NCBI GenBank assembly: GCA_001640655.1
Contig: LXGT01000064.1
Coordinates: 1-64,000, forward strand
Direction: 5' to 3'
Source of the DNA: Endoconidiophora laricicola
Lineage: Eukaryota; Ascomycota; Sordariomycetes; Microascales; Ceratocystidaceae
DNA: 64,000 bases
Each line of letters begins with the position of its first letter. Position 1 is the stretch's first letter. Shown here one piece after another: positions 13,401 to 24,863 of this stretch. Under the pieces are notes generated by a model that saw only the letters and a list, made by a program, of their open reading frames with translations, had not been told where the DNA came from and did not search any database. The translations under genes and the position numbers were made by a program.

Positions 13401-13857
13401 CTCATCTTTTGTAGACGGCACACCATCTAGTCGTGACCTCCTCCCTTTCTGGGTCGATTTCTTCGGCGACAGCGACCCCGCAATGTGGCAAGCTGTTCTC
13501 GGCATGATCTGCTTCCTCATTGCCACCCGCGGTCCCCTTAGCGAACGTGCCGTCCTAATCGATCTACACCCTCTTCTCGATGCCGTGGACGTCAAACTAG
13601 TCGTTAAATGGGGCCGTGAAATAGGACTTTTCTGCTCTCCGAAAATACTACAGCGCGTAAATGCCGAAGAAGAGTCGATGGAGACCGGTCATATTGTTAA
13701 TTCTGTTGTTACAAGCGATGATGACCCGTTAACGGTTAGTGAGTGGTGGTGGTTGGTCGTTGCGGAACAGGGACTTCCAATCTCGCAAGACGATGAGAAT
13801 TTGGCACAGGCACATTTCCAGGAACATACGGTTATGTTAAACATGGATCGGATGTAA
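7492..13857 (+). CDS. TFIIIC (transcription factor tau) large subunit, B-block binding
   Basis: Exon 1 is 7492-7558 and exon 2 is 7754-13857, giving 2056 residues; the 195-nt intron ends after a GACTAAC branch box. This is the fungal Tfc3 family: the TFIIIC subunit that binds the intragenic B-box of tRNA genes and recruits TFIIIB and Pol III in the nucleus. Supporting features are the N-terminus MPYDLESLIDLL with an early winged-helix-like segment, the B-block domain at about residues 135-200 (WEALVGIASTREEGIIQGNL), an AT-hook (RPRGRPKK) near 546, a C2H2 finger near 657-681 (CPTCDGSW then HQTKSH), a long disordered middle rich in Thr-Pro, and a conserved helical C-terminal third. The ATG at 7492 is preferred because exon 1 supplies the helix leading into GCTVNVL in phase. 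The length is typical of filamentous fungi, which have longer Tfc3 proteins than yeast. The gene is convergent with calcineurin A. Confidence 0.87.
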
Positions 13858-14429
13858 AAATAAATAATAAAAAAAAAGATATATATGCTCTTTATGGGAG
13901 AATTGCTTTTTTTTTTTTGTATAATCAACTGTAGGGCATCGTTTCAAGTCACTTGTATTTTTTTCACATAGACTATCATCACTAGTATAAGTTACCATAG
14001 TGAGTGTAAGACACCAAAGCCGATTTTTTTCTTCAAAATTATATTATATAATTATTATATCTTTCATCAGGTTTTACATACAGCTTCCCTAGTATGTGGC
14101 CGCTATTATTGCCGCGAAAATCAAAGTACCGAAGAACAAGCTTAGAGTTCTACAGATAGCAGATGGAAAAAGATCGTGAATGAATGAACAAGGGCGAAAA
14201 GATAGTAAAAGCAATATTAGTGAAAATGGTGGGAGAGTTATCATGTAAGAGTACTTTAGCTCCGTTTCATCCTAGCGTTCAGTCTCTTCATCTTTCTCTT
14301 GCTTCAATATTTCCTGTCTATATAACAGATACGCCTCCAGTTACGCCGTCCCAAATCTATCCTAGAATTGGCCATAAATCCCTAGTAAACCTCTCGTCAT
14401 TTGACAACACCATGTCAAGCAGCATAATC
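13858..14429. other. convergent intergenic region between TFC3 and CNA1
   Basis: This is very A/T-rich DNA. AATAAATAATAAAAA lies directly after the TFC3 stop and T-runs occur near 13909-13919 and 13959. These are plausible 3'-end elements for both converging genes. There is no supported gene. Confidence 0.5.
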
Positions 14430-16388
14430 TTATTCCTTCGACGGCTCGACATCCGCAACTGGAGCCGGAGCAGGTGTCTTCTTACGATCACTAAAGAACC
14501 AATGTTAGTAAGAGATATAAAACATGAAACTTCAACAAAAAGTCTGGCTTAGACAATTCACTTACGTGCTGAGTCTCCGCGACAGCTGCTGTATATTCTT
14601 ATCATTATCAGCTTCGTAGGCTGCCTTTTTCAAGGCGGCCGCTCTCTCTGTCTCTTGAGTCTTGATAACCTCGTCATGACTAGGGGGTAGTCTCTCGTTT
14701 TGGATATCAACCTTACGAGCATCGTCAAATGTGTTGATGGCGTTCTTTATACCCTCAGCACCCAACATAAGAGTGCCAGCGGGTAATCTGCCACCAGACA
14801 CAGTCTTCAGCTCAGTTACCTTCTCAGACTCCTCACGTAGCACCTGGAACACACGAGACAGACGGCCAATAGCCAAAATCTTGTTCTTGATAGCACGGCG
14901 CTTGGCATCGAGAGACTCTGGGTCTGAGCTGGAGCTGCCCGAGCCCGGCGTGTTAGGTGACTGGGGTGGCGGCGAACTAGCGGTTGTAGGAGTATCGTCC
15001 TTCTCTAATTCCTCTTCGGAGCATGTGCTCAGAATCGCAATGAGCATGTCAGTGATTTTCTCACCCACAAACGGCAGCGACCAGGTAAAAACATCCATAA
15101 AGTTGGGCAGCCAATAGGGGTGAGGTGTGCAGTTAAACTGACGAATGTTCATGACATTGTTCTCGTACTTGAGTACAGCGGCCTTGTTGTTATACACATC
15201 GAGATAGTTGGGGGCCGAGAAGATGGTCATGACACTAGGGAAACCAGTAGTGCGCGTCTTGCGGTACATGCGATATCCGGCGTCCTGGGCCTCGTGGGCA
15301 CGGATGACTGACAGCAGGTTATTCTTCTCCAGGAAGGAGCAGGCCGCCGGGTATGAGAAGAAGTATGAGCAGCCACGTACAAAGTTATGCATGAAGTGAT
15401 CATTATTTTTTTCCTGGCCGAACTCATCCAGCGGGTCTGCCCATAGAATGTCGCACATCAGACCCTGAGTAGGCGGCTCACGGAAGCGATCAATCTTCCG
15501 GATATCATCGAGAGTGTGAAGTTCGGGACTTAGACCACCATGGATGCACAGGAACTGCTTGTTCATGACAGCAGCTAGAGGCAACGAGCAGAATGACTCC
15601 ATGCAGGCTTCATAAACGGCCTCGGAGTACTTATGGCGACACTCCAACTTGAATGTGAAATAATCTGTCAAGTGACGACACTCGTGGTTACCACGAAGCA
15701 GCCACAAGCTGTTGGGGTAATGAATCTTGAGAGACCATAAGTAAAGCACGCACTCTATACTGAAGTAACCACGATCAACGTAGTCTCCCAGGAATAGGTA
15801 ACGAGTTTCAGCCGGATCACCGCCAACCTCGAACAGCTTCATCAGATCGTAGTACTGGCCATGGATATCGCCGCACACAGTGATTGGAGCATCCATCTCG
15901 AGAAGGTTTCCCTCTTCCCGCAGAATCTTAGTACCCTCCTTGATGATGAATAGAGCTTGTTCCTCTGTGAGACGACCCTCGCGGTAGAAGTGCTGTTTCA
16001 AAAAGTTGATGTCGGGCTTTGTGTGGGTGTCGTCGGAAAAGAATTGTTCGGGGGTAGGCTTGAACATAGCGGGGGCTTGAACATCTGTAGACGAAGAGGC
16101 AAATACGTTAGTCGACAAGCTCCCAGACGGCAATTGCGTAAAGTAATGCTAGATCGCATGTGATATCATAGTAGCGGGCTTAAGATTTAGGTGTATTTCA
16201 GTTGAGTCCATACCTTTGCATACACGCTCTAGCGTGCTCACCTGAGTGTCATCATCCATGGTGTGCAGAGTAAAGTCGATCTCCGGGACAGGCTTCTTAG
16301 CTTGGATAGCGCGGATGGCATTGTCGACTTGTTGCAACCGACGATCGTCGCCGCCGCCAATGCTTATCTGAGGGGTGTCGCCTTCCAT
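14430..16388 (-). CDS. calcineurin catalytic subunit A (Ca2+/calmodulin-dependent PP2B)
   Basis: Exons in gene order are 16388-16214, 16084-14566 and 14490-14430, giving 584 residues. Calcineurin A dephosphorylates Ser/Thr sites, notably on Crz1-type factors, when calcineurin B and Ca2+-calmodulin bind. The metallophosphatase motifs are intact: GDIHGQYYDL, GDYVDRGYFS, LRGNHECRHL and HGGLSPELH. The calcineurin-B-binding segment WLPNFMDVFTWSLPF follows, then a Pro/Ser linker, the calmodulin-binding helix (AIKNKILAIGRLSRVFQVLR), and an autoinhibitory stretch (DARKVDIQNERLPPS). The last exon adds only a short Ala/Pro-rich tail after LSRRLSTD, a normal ending for Pezizomycotina. The start at 16388 keeps the conserved leader AIRAIQAKKPVPEIDFTLHTM; the later Met (MDDDTQ) would remove it. 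Nothing looks damaged. Confidence 0.96.
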
Positions 16389-19300
16389 TATTAGTTGAAT
16401 ATTTCGAAGACAAAAGACTAGTAGGTCGAGTTCCGATTGTGTATCTAGCGCACGGGAATGAGTAGTCGAGATTGGAAGACTGAATGGACGATAATAATGG
16501 TGTTCGATCGGCTATGAAGTGGGGGGGCGTTAAGCAACAGCTGGATATTTGGAACAAATCGAATACTATGAGCAGGCGATAGCAGGTTGTCGAGATAGGA
16601 GTCGCAGCGGAAAATCAGTGTCGAGTATGTCAGGGATAGAGCCAGGCCTCTTCTAGAAGAACCAGGCAAGTGAATGGTTTGACGAGGGAGGGAGGAGGAG
16701 CAAGATGACTGGAGTCGACAGTGAGGGAGAACAAGAACAAAAACTAGAGCTTGTGTAGTGTTGGAAGAAAAAGGCTGACAGGCCCAAGGTTTCGAATACG
16801 CAAAAACGAGTAAAAGACCAGAAGGCACAAAAGCACAGAAGCACTGTTTTGGTTCTGCCACGGCGAAATTCAAGCTTCGGTGAAGGGGGAAAAAAAAAAA
16901 GAGGGGTTTGGGCCAAAATACAGGTGAGGATAACAGACGCTTCGAGCTGCGAAAAGGGCGCGAAAACAGCTACAGCGAATAAAAGTGTTACAAGGATGAG
17001 TTTGTTGCGAAGCTATAGCAGTAGGAATAACAAAAAGGACGCCGCTATTGGTGAAGTAAGATGGCAGAGAAGTTAGAAGGGACACGCTTGAGGATGAGGG
17101 TTAGATGAGAGGCCAGTATAATAGGAGACTAAGAGCAACTAACTACCAGCAGTTTAGTTCCAGAGCTTAGCTTCGTTGATTGGCATCGTTTTTCCTTCTC
17201 GGCTGGTCGCTCAGATAGACAGGTTCAAGCTGTGAGTGGGTGGGCGTCGTAGAGTAGAGGGGCTGATGCTTCTAAGCGGAGAAAGGATTGCGAAGAGAAA
17301 AGGGTACAAGTTTACGTTCTGCTTGCTCGACTGGCTTAGTTTGCTGCTGTAGTGACCTTCTAGAGCAGCTTTGAGGTTAGATGGAAGCACAGGCTGGCGC
17401 AAAGGGGGGGGCCTGCATGTATGCTATTTCAGGGTACTATTAGCTGGCGAGAGATATTAACTTTTGAGGTCAGACTGGAACCGTAGCAGCGATACTTCAA
17501 CTAGTTCCCCCAGATCTATGGCTAATGGAGATTTCAGTGCGCTCGCTGTGACTTTCGCAATCTTGATAAAGGGAAGGGTGTTGCGCGTGAATCAGCGCTG
17601 TGCCACTACAAGCAGGAATATAGAGGCACCACTATCGACCAAAACCTCAACTCGCGTTGCTCTTGTGCTGCCAGCAATAGCACTAAATGGTATAGTATCT
17701 CACAGTTGTTATCCCAAAGCAGCTGGAGATGCCAGGAATCAATGCTATTGTTGTTAGCATAGCCAAACGAAAGCCAGCGCATCGACAAGGCAGGACAAGG
17801 ATAGGACTTTAGATGGACATGGTGATTGTTCGGGGGGGTTTAAAACTCATTCATTACTCGATTAGATATTAACTATAATAAGTAGTTTATTATATACTAA
17901 TGCTGATAATACTTCTACTTCCTCCAAGGAACCGAAGAAACACTGGTCGTTGCGAGCACGAGAATTTCAGCCGAGGTGAACGATGGAAGGAAAGCTCAGG
18001 AGTACAGCCGAACTTAGCAGGTTGGCCAGGCCAATAGCGAAGGTTTCGTTCTGTATTGTTCGTTATGCTGATCAAACAAAGCTAAACTGGAGAGTCAATA
18101 GTTAAATATCTATTCAAGGCCTATCACATAGCCAGTCATAATTGAAATGTAGTATCCAACCATCTTAACAATATCCGCCTCTAGACATGACAACCTCAAG
18201 ATCGTGTTTTCAAAAGAACTTAGTCGCAAGTTTGTGTCTTCTTCTACAAGACCAGCAGAAAAGAAAACGAAGGGTGGCCTTTCCAGACTGTACAAGCCAT
18301 TTCTCGGCTCTCCTTCCGATCTCTCTTCTCATCTTACGGGGGCCGCCGAGCTAAAAGAAAAAAAAATAGCAGTAGTATCACGTATCTAGACCAGTTCAAA
18401 GGCCTTGTCAATGCTGCTAATGCAGCTACAACAGATCTTCATAGTCTGTTCCTGTAACATGCTCTGGAGCCGTAGACACCATCGTAGCTTTTAGTGCGTG
18501 CGTGTTTGTGTGCTCTGACAAGATGGTGTATTAGAATTGTGTTCATTGTTTCGGCAGTACTAAAACATTAGACGTGTAAGCAACCCACAGTTTGCAAGAT
18601 ATCTTCTATCTTTTAGTCCACCTTACCGCCGTAAGAGAACTCCTGAAAAACACCCTGCCAGATGCTAAAGAGAGTAAGATCATAGCCAGCCCGGCTTTCC
18701 TTTCCACTTTTCAAGTTTATGCCAGCCAGCAGCAAGGCACAGGCTCCCACTTTCAGGCAAGGTTTTGCCTTTGATGTGTCGTCATTCTTTGTTTTTGTTC
18801 CTTTTTTATCTCTTAGCCGTGCCTGCCTTTCAAGACCACCAACTTCTATCTCTGCTTTACTCTCCAGGCTATTCCCCAGGCTGTTTGCTTCTCCATTACC
18901 AAGTGGAGGAAGTCATATATTATCTAACGGGCACAATCTCTCAAGGAAACATGAGTACAATTTAAATGAAACTACGTGTCTTCTCCAACCAGTGCCGTGC
19001 TTACAAGTTGTTAACAAATCGTATCACGGTCCAGTCCGTAGGCCAAACTTACGTAGAAAAGCATTTGTTTCTCATTGGATCCGTGCTAGCAATGTTTCAA
19101 AAAGTCTCCCTCTTATCAAGTGTTCATATTTTCGGCCAAGTCTACAAATTACAAAGAAAATAGTCCGTCTCATGAAAGACCCCCTTACAAAAAGCAACAT
19201 GCCATAAAACAAGACAAAATCATGTAAAAGAACGTATTTTTCAAGTCAACTTTTGATGCCAAACCCTCTTAGGTAGGGCTGGGCAGCGGGGCGGAGAAGG

Positions 19301-19482
19301 AAGATGAACGGAATGATAGACCCTAGAGTGAGACAACGTTGACCCTAACCCTGTTGACTTCACAATAACTCAAAAACGTCATACCAATTCTTTGAAAATA
19401 AAATAAATAAATGACACTTCTTGTTACAAACTTATGAGTCAATTGTGAAATGGTATTACAGTATATCTAACCCTAAGATATT
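16389..19482. other. 3.1-kb intergenic region upstream of calcineurin A
   Basis: It contains the calcineurin promoter and leader (on the minus strand, C/T-rich from about 16400 to 16900) and the 3' flank of the dehydrogenase gene. G-runs of 7 to 8 lie at 16521-16527, 17404-17411 and 17832-17838. A 162-codon open frame at 18719-19207 (+) is Ser/Pro/Phe-rich with no domain, and I do not accept it as a gene. No RNA gene was recognised. Confidence 0.5.
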
Positions 19483-20533
19483 CTAAGGCAAGCAGTAGCC
19501 GCCGTCAATGACCATGTCACAGCCAGTAGTATACGTCGCGGCATCTGAAGCCAGATACAAATACGCACCCTTGAGTTCTGACACCTCACCCTCACGACCC
19601 ATAGGAATCTTGTCCTTCCACATGTTCTTAGTCTCGACCGAGCAGAACTGCGAGATCTCTGTGATGATGTAGCCTGGAGAAATGGAATTGGAGCGAGCGA
19701 AGCCTGACCACTCTACAGCCAAAGACTTGCCTATATTAAAAAAGTTAGACGTTAGGAAAGAAAGGAATAACTCGAGCAGGAACGAGCAAGGAATGAAAGA
19801 GATAGAAAGACTTACATAGATGCACTACAGCCGCCTTGGACGCATTATACGACGCCTGCGCTTGGGGAATATTCACAATATGTCCACTCATGCTGGCAGT
19901 AGCAATAAAGGCACCGTACGTGAAATTCTCAAGCGGTTTGCCGTCCGTCGTCGTGCCCTCCTTCTTCTGCCGACGAAAGTGCTTGCCGGCCGCGCGAGCA
20001 CAAAAGTACACGCCGTCAACATTGACACGGAGGACTTTTAGGGCGCTGTCGACAGGGCCGTCTAGCATTGTGCCGTCGGTCCAGGGGATACCGGAGTTGG
20101 CTACCATGATGTCTAGGCGGCCGCCAAAGTCCTCGACGCACTTATCAACAGCAGCCTCAACGGCTGCGTTTTCTGTAACGTTGACCTGATATGCCTTGCC
20201 TATATTGTTAGACTACATTAGTCCTGAGATCCCGAAAAGGCTGAAAATAGTCCCCACCGCCGGGTTACGGAAGATAATAAATTTACATTTGACGCCGTAC
20301 TCGGCGGCCACTTCGGCAGCTACAACCTCGGCCTTCTTGTTACTGTTGTACCAGATGGCCACGTCAGCACCAGCCTCGGCAAAGGCTTGCACAACACCGA
20401 GACCAATACCGGCGGCGGAGCCGGTGACAATGGCGGTTTTGCCCTTAAGAGAGAACAGTGGCAGCACGCGTTTGCTGTGTACGGCAGGCATGTTATCATA
20501 GACAAAGTGTCCCTGCTTGTCAAGGCAATCCAT
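19483..20533 (-). CDS. NAD(P)-dependent short-chain dehydrogenase, mannitol/sorbose type
   Basis: Exons in gene order are 20533-20287, 20199-19816 and 19730-19483, giving 292 residues. It is a classical SDR: the Rossmann motif TGSAAGIG lies near residue 38, NSG follows in the middle, the catalytic Ser sits in ASMSGHI, and the pair YNASK supplies Tyr and Lys. The C-terminal wording (SISPGYIITEIS, KIPMGREGEVSELKGAYLYLASDAATYTTG, DGGY) is that of fungal NADP-dependent mannitol dehydrogenase and L-sorbose reductase (Sou1-like). It probably interconverts a ketose and a polyol in the cytosol, but the exact substrate cannot be read from sequence. Both introns are 85-87 nt and interrupt a Cys codon in the same phase. 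A (GA)10 tract, CT-rich on the coding strand, sits directly before the ATG. Confidence 0.9.
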
Positions 20534-22674
20534 TTTGAGAGAGAGAGAGAGAGAGAAAAGGGGTCGGAAGAGAGGTAGTTGAGGATGATGGATACAAAGT
20601 ATAGTGAAGATTGAGAATGAAGATACTCAAGAGATGATAGGGATAATGAGTTGTGATATTAAGAAATGAAAATGAAGACTAAAGAGTTTGAAGTCATGGA
20701 AGAAGACTGCCGGAGATACTTATACTTTGCCTCACATTGCCCCAGTACGACTTTATTTAGATTACTATTTTGCAGCTTCTACCACATATTCTATTACTCA
20801 CAAAGGCAACATGCAACTCCTGTACTAGAACACGTACACAACCCCCATCCCTTCCCCCCACGTTACTAACAGTAGCATTAGGTCTTGTTCACAAAGTCAG
20901 CCAAGGCGTATAGCAAGATACAAACTAACCAAAAGTGCTAGTAGCAGAAAAGTCGATTTGTTGAATCCGCAGTGATACTCCACTATCGTAGTGTTATACG
21001 TAGCTCTGTCCAGTACACTAAGGAAAAAGAAAGACATGGAAGTTGTCGGCTGTGGAAGAGTTCCAAAAAGGTGAAGCCTGAGGCCTGGTCCAAAGGGGGG
21101 GCATAAGAGAAGGAGTCATAGAAAAGATATACATAGTACTGAAATGAAAGAAAGTGGCAGCCCCAATTGGAAGATATAACAGAATCGAGGAGCCTAACAC
21201 AAACTACAGGGGTTCTTTGTGCAAGGCTAGACTTTCTTATGTTCTACTGTATCGCCAAGTATCGGTCTTTTTTCAAAAATAATGCAGTTGACAACAAGCT
21301 ATGCAAGCTCTCTGCATGCGGATATGTATTTCCTTTTGGATAGTAAGCTTGCCCGATAGTTGGGCGATTTCGGCGAGTTATTTCTGTACCTGGCTAGCTG
21401 ACGGCATATCTGAGCCTCCTTTTCTTTCAGCTATGATATCTCATATTTCCTACATTAACCCTACATAGCTTGATGTCTATTCGTCTTGAACTATACTTTC
21501 CCATATCATAGTTTCCATGTCTTCTTTCTTTCACTGCGAAAGATCCTACTTCCATAGAAGAAGGACAACAACAGGCATAGGCACAGGCAATACTTGCCAT
21601 GCTCTCCAATTTCCGAGAAAATCATATTTTATAATAGACTACTACAAACAAGAGCAGATAAGACATTGTTTGCACCCTAATCGCTGGGGGAAGGCGGGCT
21701 TCATAGAAAAGTCACTACATTCAAAATGTTACTTTTTGATTTCTGTTTGTTTTGTGTTTATAGTGAGCTAGAACTCGCCTAGCCATCTTCATGGTTCTAG
21801 AAACTGTGTGTGTGTATATTAAGATTAATGATTATAAAAAAACCCTTCATCTTTATTTCTTTATACTCATTGCTCGATTAGAAGTGAACTATGACGAGAC
21901 TAAAAATTATGTTACAAGGGCCCATATGCAACAAGTGTCCTATAGTGGGGTCGGCGCCTGTTTCCCCACTATGGAATGGATCTAGCTACTTAGCATCCAG
22001 CATTGTATCTTGGGAGGGGAACTCTTCTTTTAGCAGCCGGAGCGAAATCTATGCGGAGCTGTCGGGAGAATGAGGCGGCATATCTAGTTCAGGGAGTTCC
22101 TTGGGCGGCAAAACTAGCAGGCGGCCTTTTAGTGAGAGACGAGAAGCTCCAGGACTCTGAAGAGCCCTAAGGAAACCTGGGGACACTTTGTCGATCATAC
22201 TCGCACCTAGCTCCTTATATTTGTTTATATAATGTATATATTGCCTAAAGGAGGGATTGGCCCAGACTGCAGAGCAGAGCCCCATGATTACAGAATCATG
22301 ACATCTTGGTTTCCTCACAGTACATCCCCTTACTCTGCTCCTACTATTGCAATAGTATCTAGCCAGGCATTCACTGTATCACGCAGTATGCTCTATCATC
22401 CGATTGCGCCCTAGATAGCCGAGGACGCAATCGGAGAGACTTCTTTGGAAAAGGCGCCGCTTGAGAAACCAAGAATGCTTCTGGCGATTTCGAAACGACT
22501 CTAGACAGCATCACGAGATTATGTTAGCGCATACAAGACTTGCAGAGACGAACTCATCAAATGCTGATATGGCACTGACGTGTAAGTCAATAGCATCTAT
22601 TGTCTCCGTTACCTATCCCCTTCTCTTCCACCATCTTCTTCATCGCGAGAGGACTAGATATATTATGTGTCTCC
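20534..22674. other. 2.1-kb intergenic region
   Basis: It contains the dehydrogenase leader, starting with a (GA)10 microsatellite at 20537-20556, and the 3' flank of the trimethyllysine dioxygenase gene. A 7-G run lies at 21095-21101. The open frames are shorter than 90 codons and show no family signature. Confidence 0.5.
20537..20556. repeat. (GA)10 microsatellite in a leader
   Basis: Ten GA units lie 4 nt upstream of the dehydrogenase start codon and read as CT repeats on the coding strand. They would be part of the 5' leader or core promoter, where pyrimidine tracts are common in fungi. Confidence 0.8.
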
Positions 22675-24863
22675 CTAACCTATGATACGGGTAGTTATCT
22701 GCTGATGTGAGAAGTTCGTATTGCGCCAACGCGACATAAAGTCATCTCGGTTGACTAAGGGATTAAAACTGTCATTTAGTATTGGAACATTCACACACAC
22801 ACATATATATACGCATTGGTATTATTGATTAGCAAAGAAGGGCGAAGACTCACCGTAACCACCGCATACGCGACGGAGGCCTACAAAGGCGCTGCGGCCA
22901 TGCATAACCCGCCAGTTGTCAAAAACTATTAAGCGAGTCAGTAGCTGAGTTGATAAGCGAGGTAGAGAAATCGAAAAATAAAGATGAAGAAGATAGATGG
23001 TATCGGCTACAGCGTCCTATTTCCCAGAATATTTGCACATCAATCTAAAGAAAAAAAGAAAAAAAAACTTACTCAGAGTTGTCCCGGGCTTCAACAACCT
23101 CCAGTACTCGATATCTTTGTGCGTGAGGATTGCATGCCATTTGCGCGCAGCCTCATACCAGTCTCGCGGGTCAACTCCGCCATCGAACGGCACAACACCG
23201 CGATCGTCGTTGTTCCAGCGCACACGAAGCAACGCCTTGTCCGTAGCCCCCAGCTCGAGGACAGGATAGCGCTGGTCAGGGGCAATAGCGATTCCTTCGT
23301 TACCGCTAGCATGCCAAGGCAGGCGCACTGTAGCTAGGATATCATATGCCTCGGGATTCATGCGCCGCAGCTCATTGGCAGCGTGGAAGGCGTCGAGCAT
23401 CAACGAGGCGCCACCCGAGGCATCGGCACCTGTGTGCGACCGGATATGGAAGGACTGCAGGCCGGCCGGGTCGCTAAAATAGGTATTGTCAGTGTGTGCC
23501 GGAAGAGCGATGTTTGTGTACGCCGTGTCGGCCATAGCCATGTCCGGGATGAAGTCGTAGAAGCCGCCGTAGTGGGTTTCCCGCACAAAAGCAATGCGGC
23601 GAATCAACCGCTCAGTGTCCTCGTACGAGCCGTACGGTGTGTTCTCGACAAAGACCATTCCATATTCGCGCTAGCAGACACTGTGTTAGTGAAACTCTAG
23701 CAGTTGGGTGACAGCGGGAGTTGGTTGTTGCAGTACTATCAATTGGGTCATTTTAGCAACGCCGGCATCATTATTCGCCGCTGACATGACCTCATCAAAA
23801 GTAACCGTCGGAGGGTTTGCAGCGATCTCTGCGCCCCAGAATTTTTGGCTGCTCACTCTGTTAGAGAATGCGAAGATTAAGTACAGGGGTCGTGATCAAA
23901 CTTACGTCAAAGGCTCCGGACCGCGGGCATCATTGGCCAGGTAGAAGGTGAGAAAGTCCCATGGATAGAAGCTCTCGTGGCCATCATGTTTCCCTACAGG
24001 GGAGGACAGAGGAAGAGGGAGAGAACGTCAGTCTTTGAGAAGCAGTAATTGACGCATTTATAAAGCTACATACACACGATGTGTAGCCCATTCTGATCGG
24101 GCCGTAACTGCTTAGGCGCAAGGTCTTTAGGTATCTGCAGGCAGGCAGAAAAGATGCGTGTCAGTCCACGATACTAGAAGAAATTGGAAAGCGGTCTGGG
24201 CATGGAAATGTGCCAGAGTCTGGATTATATAGCATGACGCAGTTTGAGGCGCAGATGCAGGCACCGACTTAGGCTAGGGCCCGCAAGAGTGATTTGCCAA
24301 AGCAGAATAAACATACAAGTGCCGCATCAAAGGTATTAAAGTTGCGCTGGTTAGTGGCTTGGTTCACGCACTTGGCGCAGCGGCAGTTATCTCTACATGT
24401 CTAGTGATTAGAGGGAGTAATGGCAAAGAAGAAAAAAGAAAAGGAAAGAATAAGCCCAAAGTAAGGAACGATTCCTTGCATAGTAGCTGGACAAAATGAA
24501 TGAGCTTACCGGAGCCAGATATTCGGTCTAGAACGAAAGTATTAGCTCACTGGACCGATCACGAGATTTACCATTATATATGAAGATAATTCCTTGCTAG
24601 CTCCCATGAACTCACAAACTGGACCGTTTTGCTGCTGCAACAGTAGGGTGAGAAATCTCGACACATCCAGCCGATACAGAATACAGGGCTGTCGCCGCTG
24701 GTCCCGCATGACTTTCAGCCTTTGCAGCATTTACACTGCTGCTAGTCGACGCAAATCGCAACAGTGGCGCGGGGGAAACGGTTGCGCCGGCGGCACATCG
24801 GGGTCTCGTGGTCACCTGAGAAACCGACCGGGCGGCACGGCTTAGTCGGTAAACGGACGTCAT
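22675..24863 (-). CDS. trimethyllysine dioxygenase (carnitine biosynthesis), mitochondrial
   Basis: There are nine exons in gene order: 24863-24616, 24527-24510 (18 nt), 24392-24317, 24134-24074, 23993-23906, 23857-23737, 23670-23073, 22925-22854 and 22754-22675, giving 453 residues. The enzyme is an Fe(II)/2-oxoglutarate oxygenase that hydroxylates trimethyllysine, the first step to carnitine. The Fe ligands are His263 and Asp265 (LPAHTDNTYF) and His412 (NWRVMHGRSAF). The N-terminal family domain is seen as PNIWLRDNCRCAKCVNQ and GHESFYPWDFLTFYL, and the end as LRRVCGGYVNRDDFMSRW. The first 40 residues are rich in Arg, Ser and Ala and low in acidic residues, fitting a mitochondrial presequence. 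The start is the ATG opening MTSVYRLSRAAR. Every junction keeps frame and family order, which supports the tiny second exon. gamma-Butyrobetaine dioxygenase is a relative, but the overall wording favours the trimethyllysine enzyme. Confidence 0.9.

Noticed and set aside
14731..15117. 128-codon frame antisense to calcineurin A
   Set aside because: It mirrors the codon pattern of the conserved phosphatase gene on the other strand, and there is no independent evidence for it.
18719..19207. 162-codon open frame between calcineurin and the dehydrogenase
   Set aside because: Low-complexity Ser/Pro/Phe composition, no domain, overlapping frames of similar quality, and no splice or leader signals that I trust.
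19343..19352. CCCTAACCCT, a telomere-like motif
   Set aside because: It is less than two repeat units inside ordinary intergenic DNA; no array is present.
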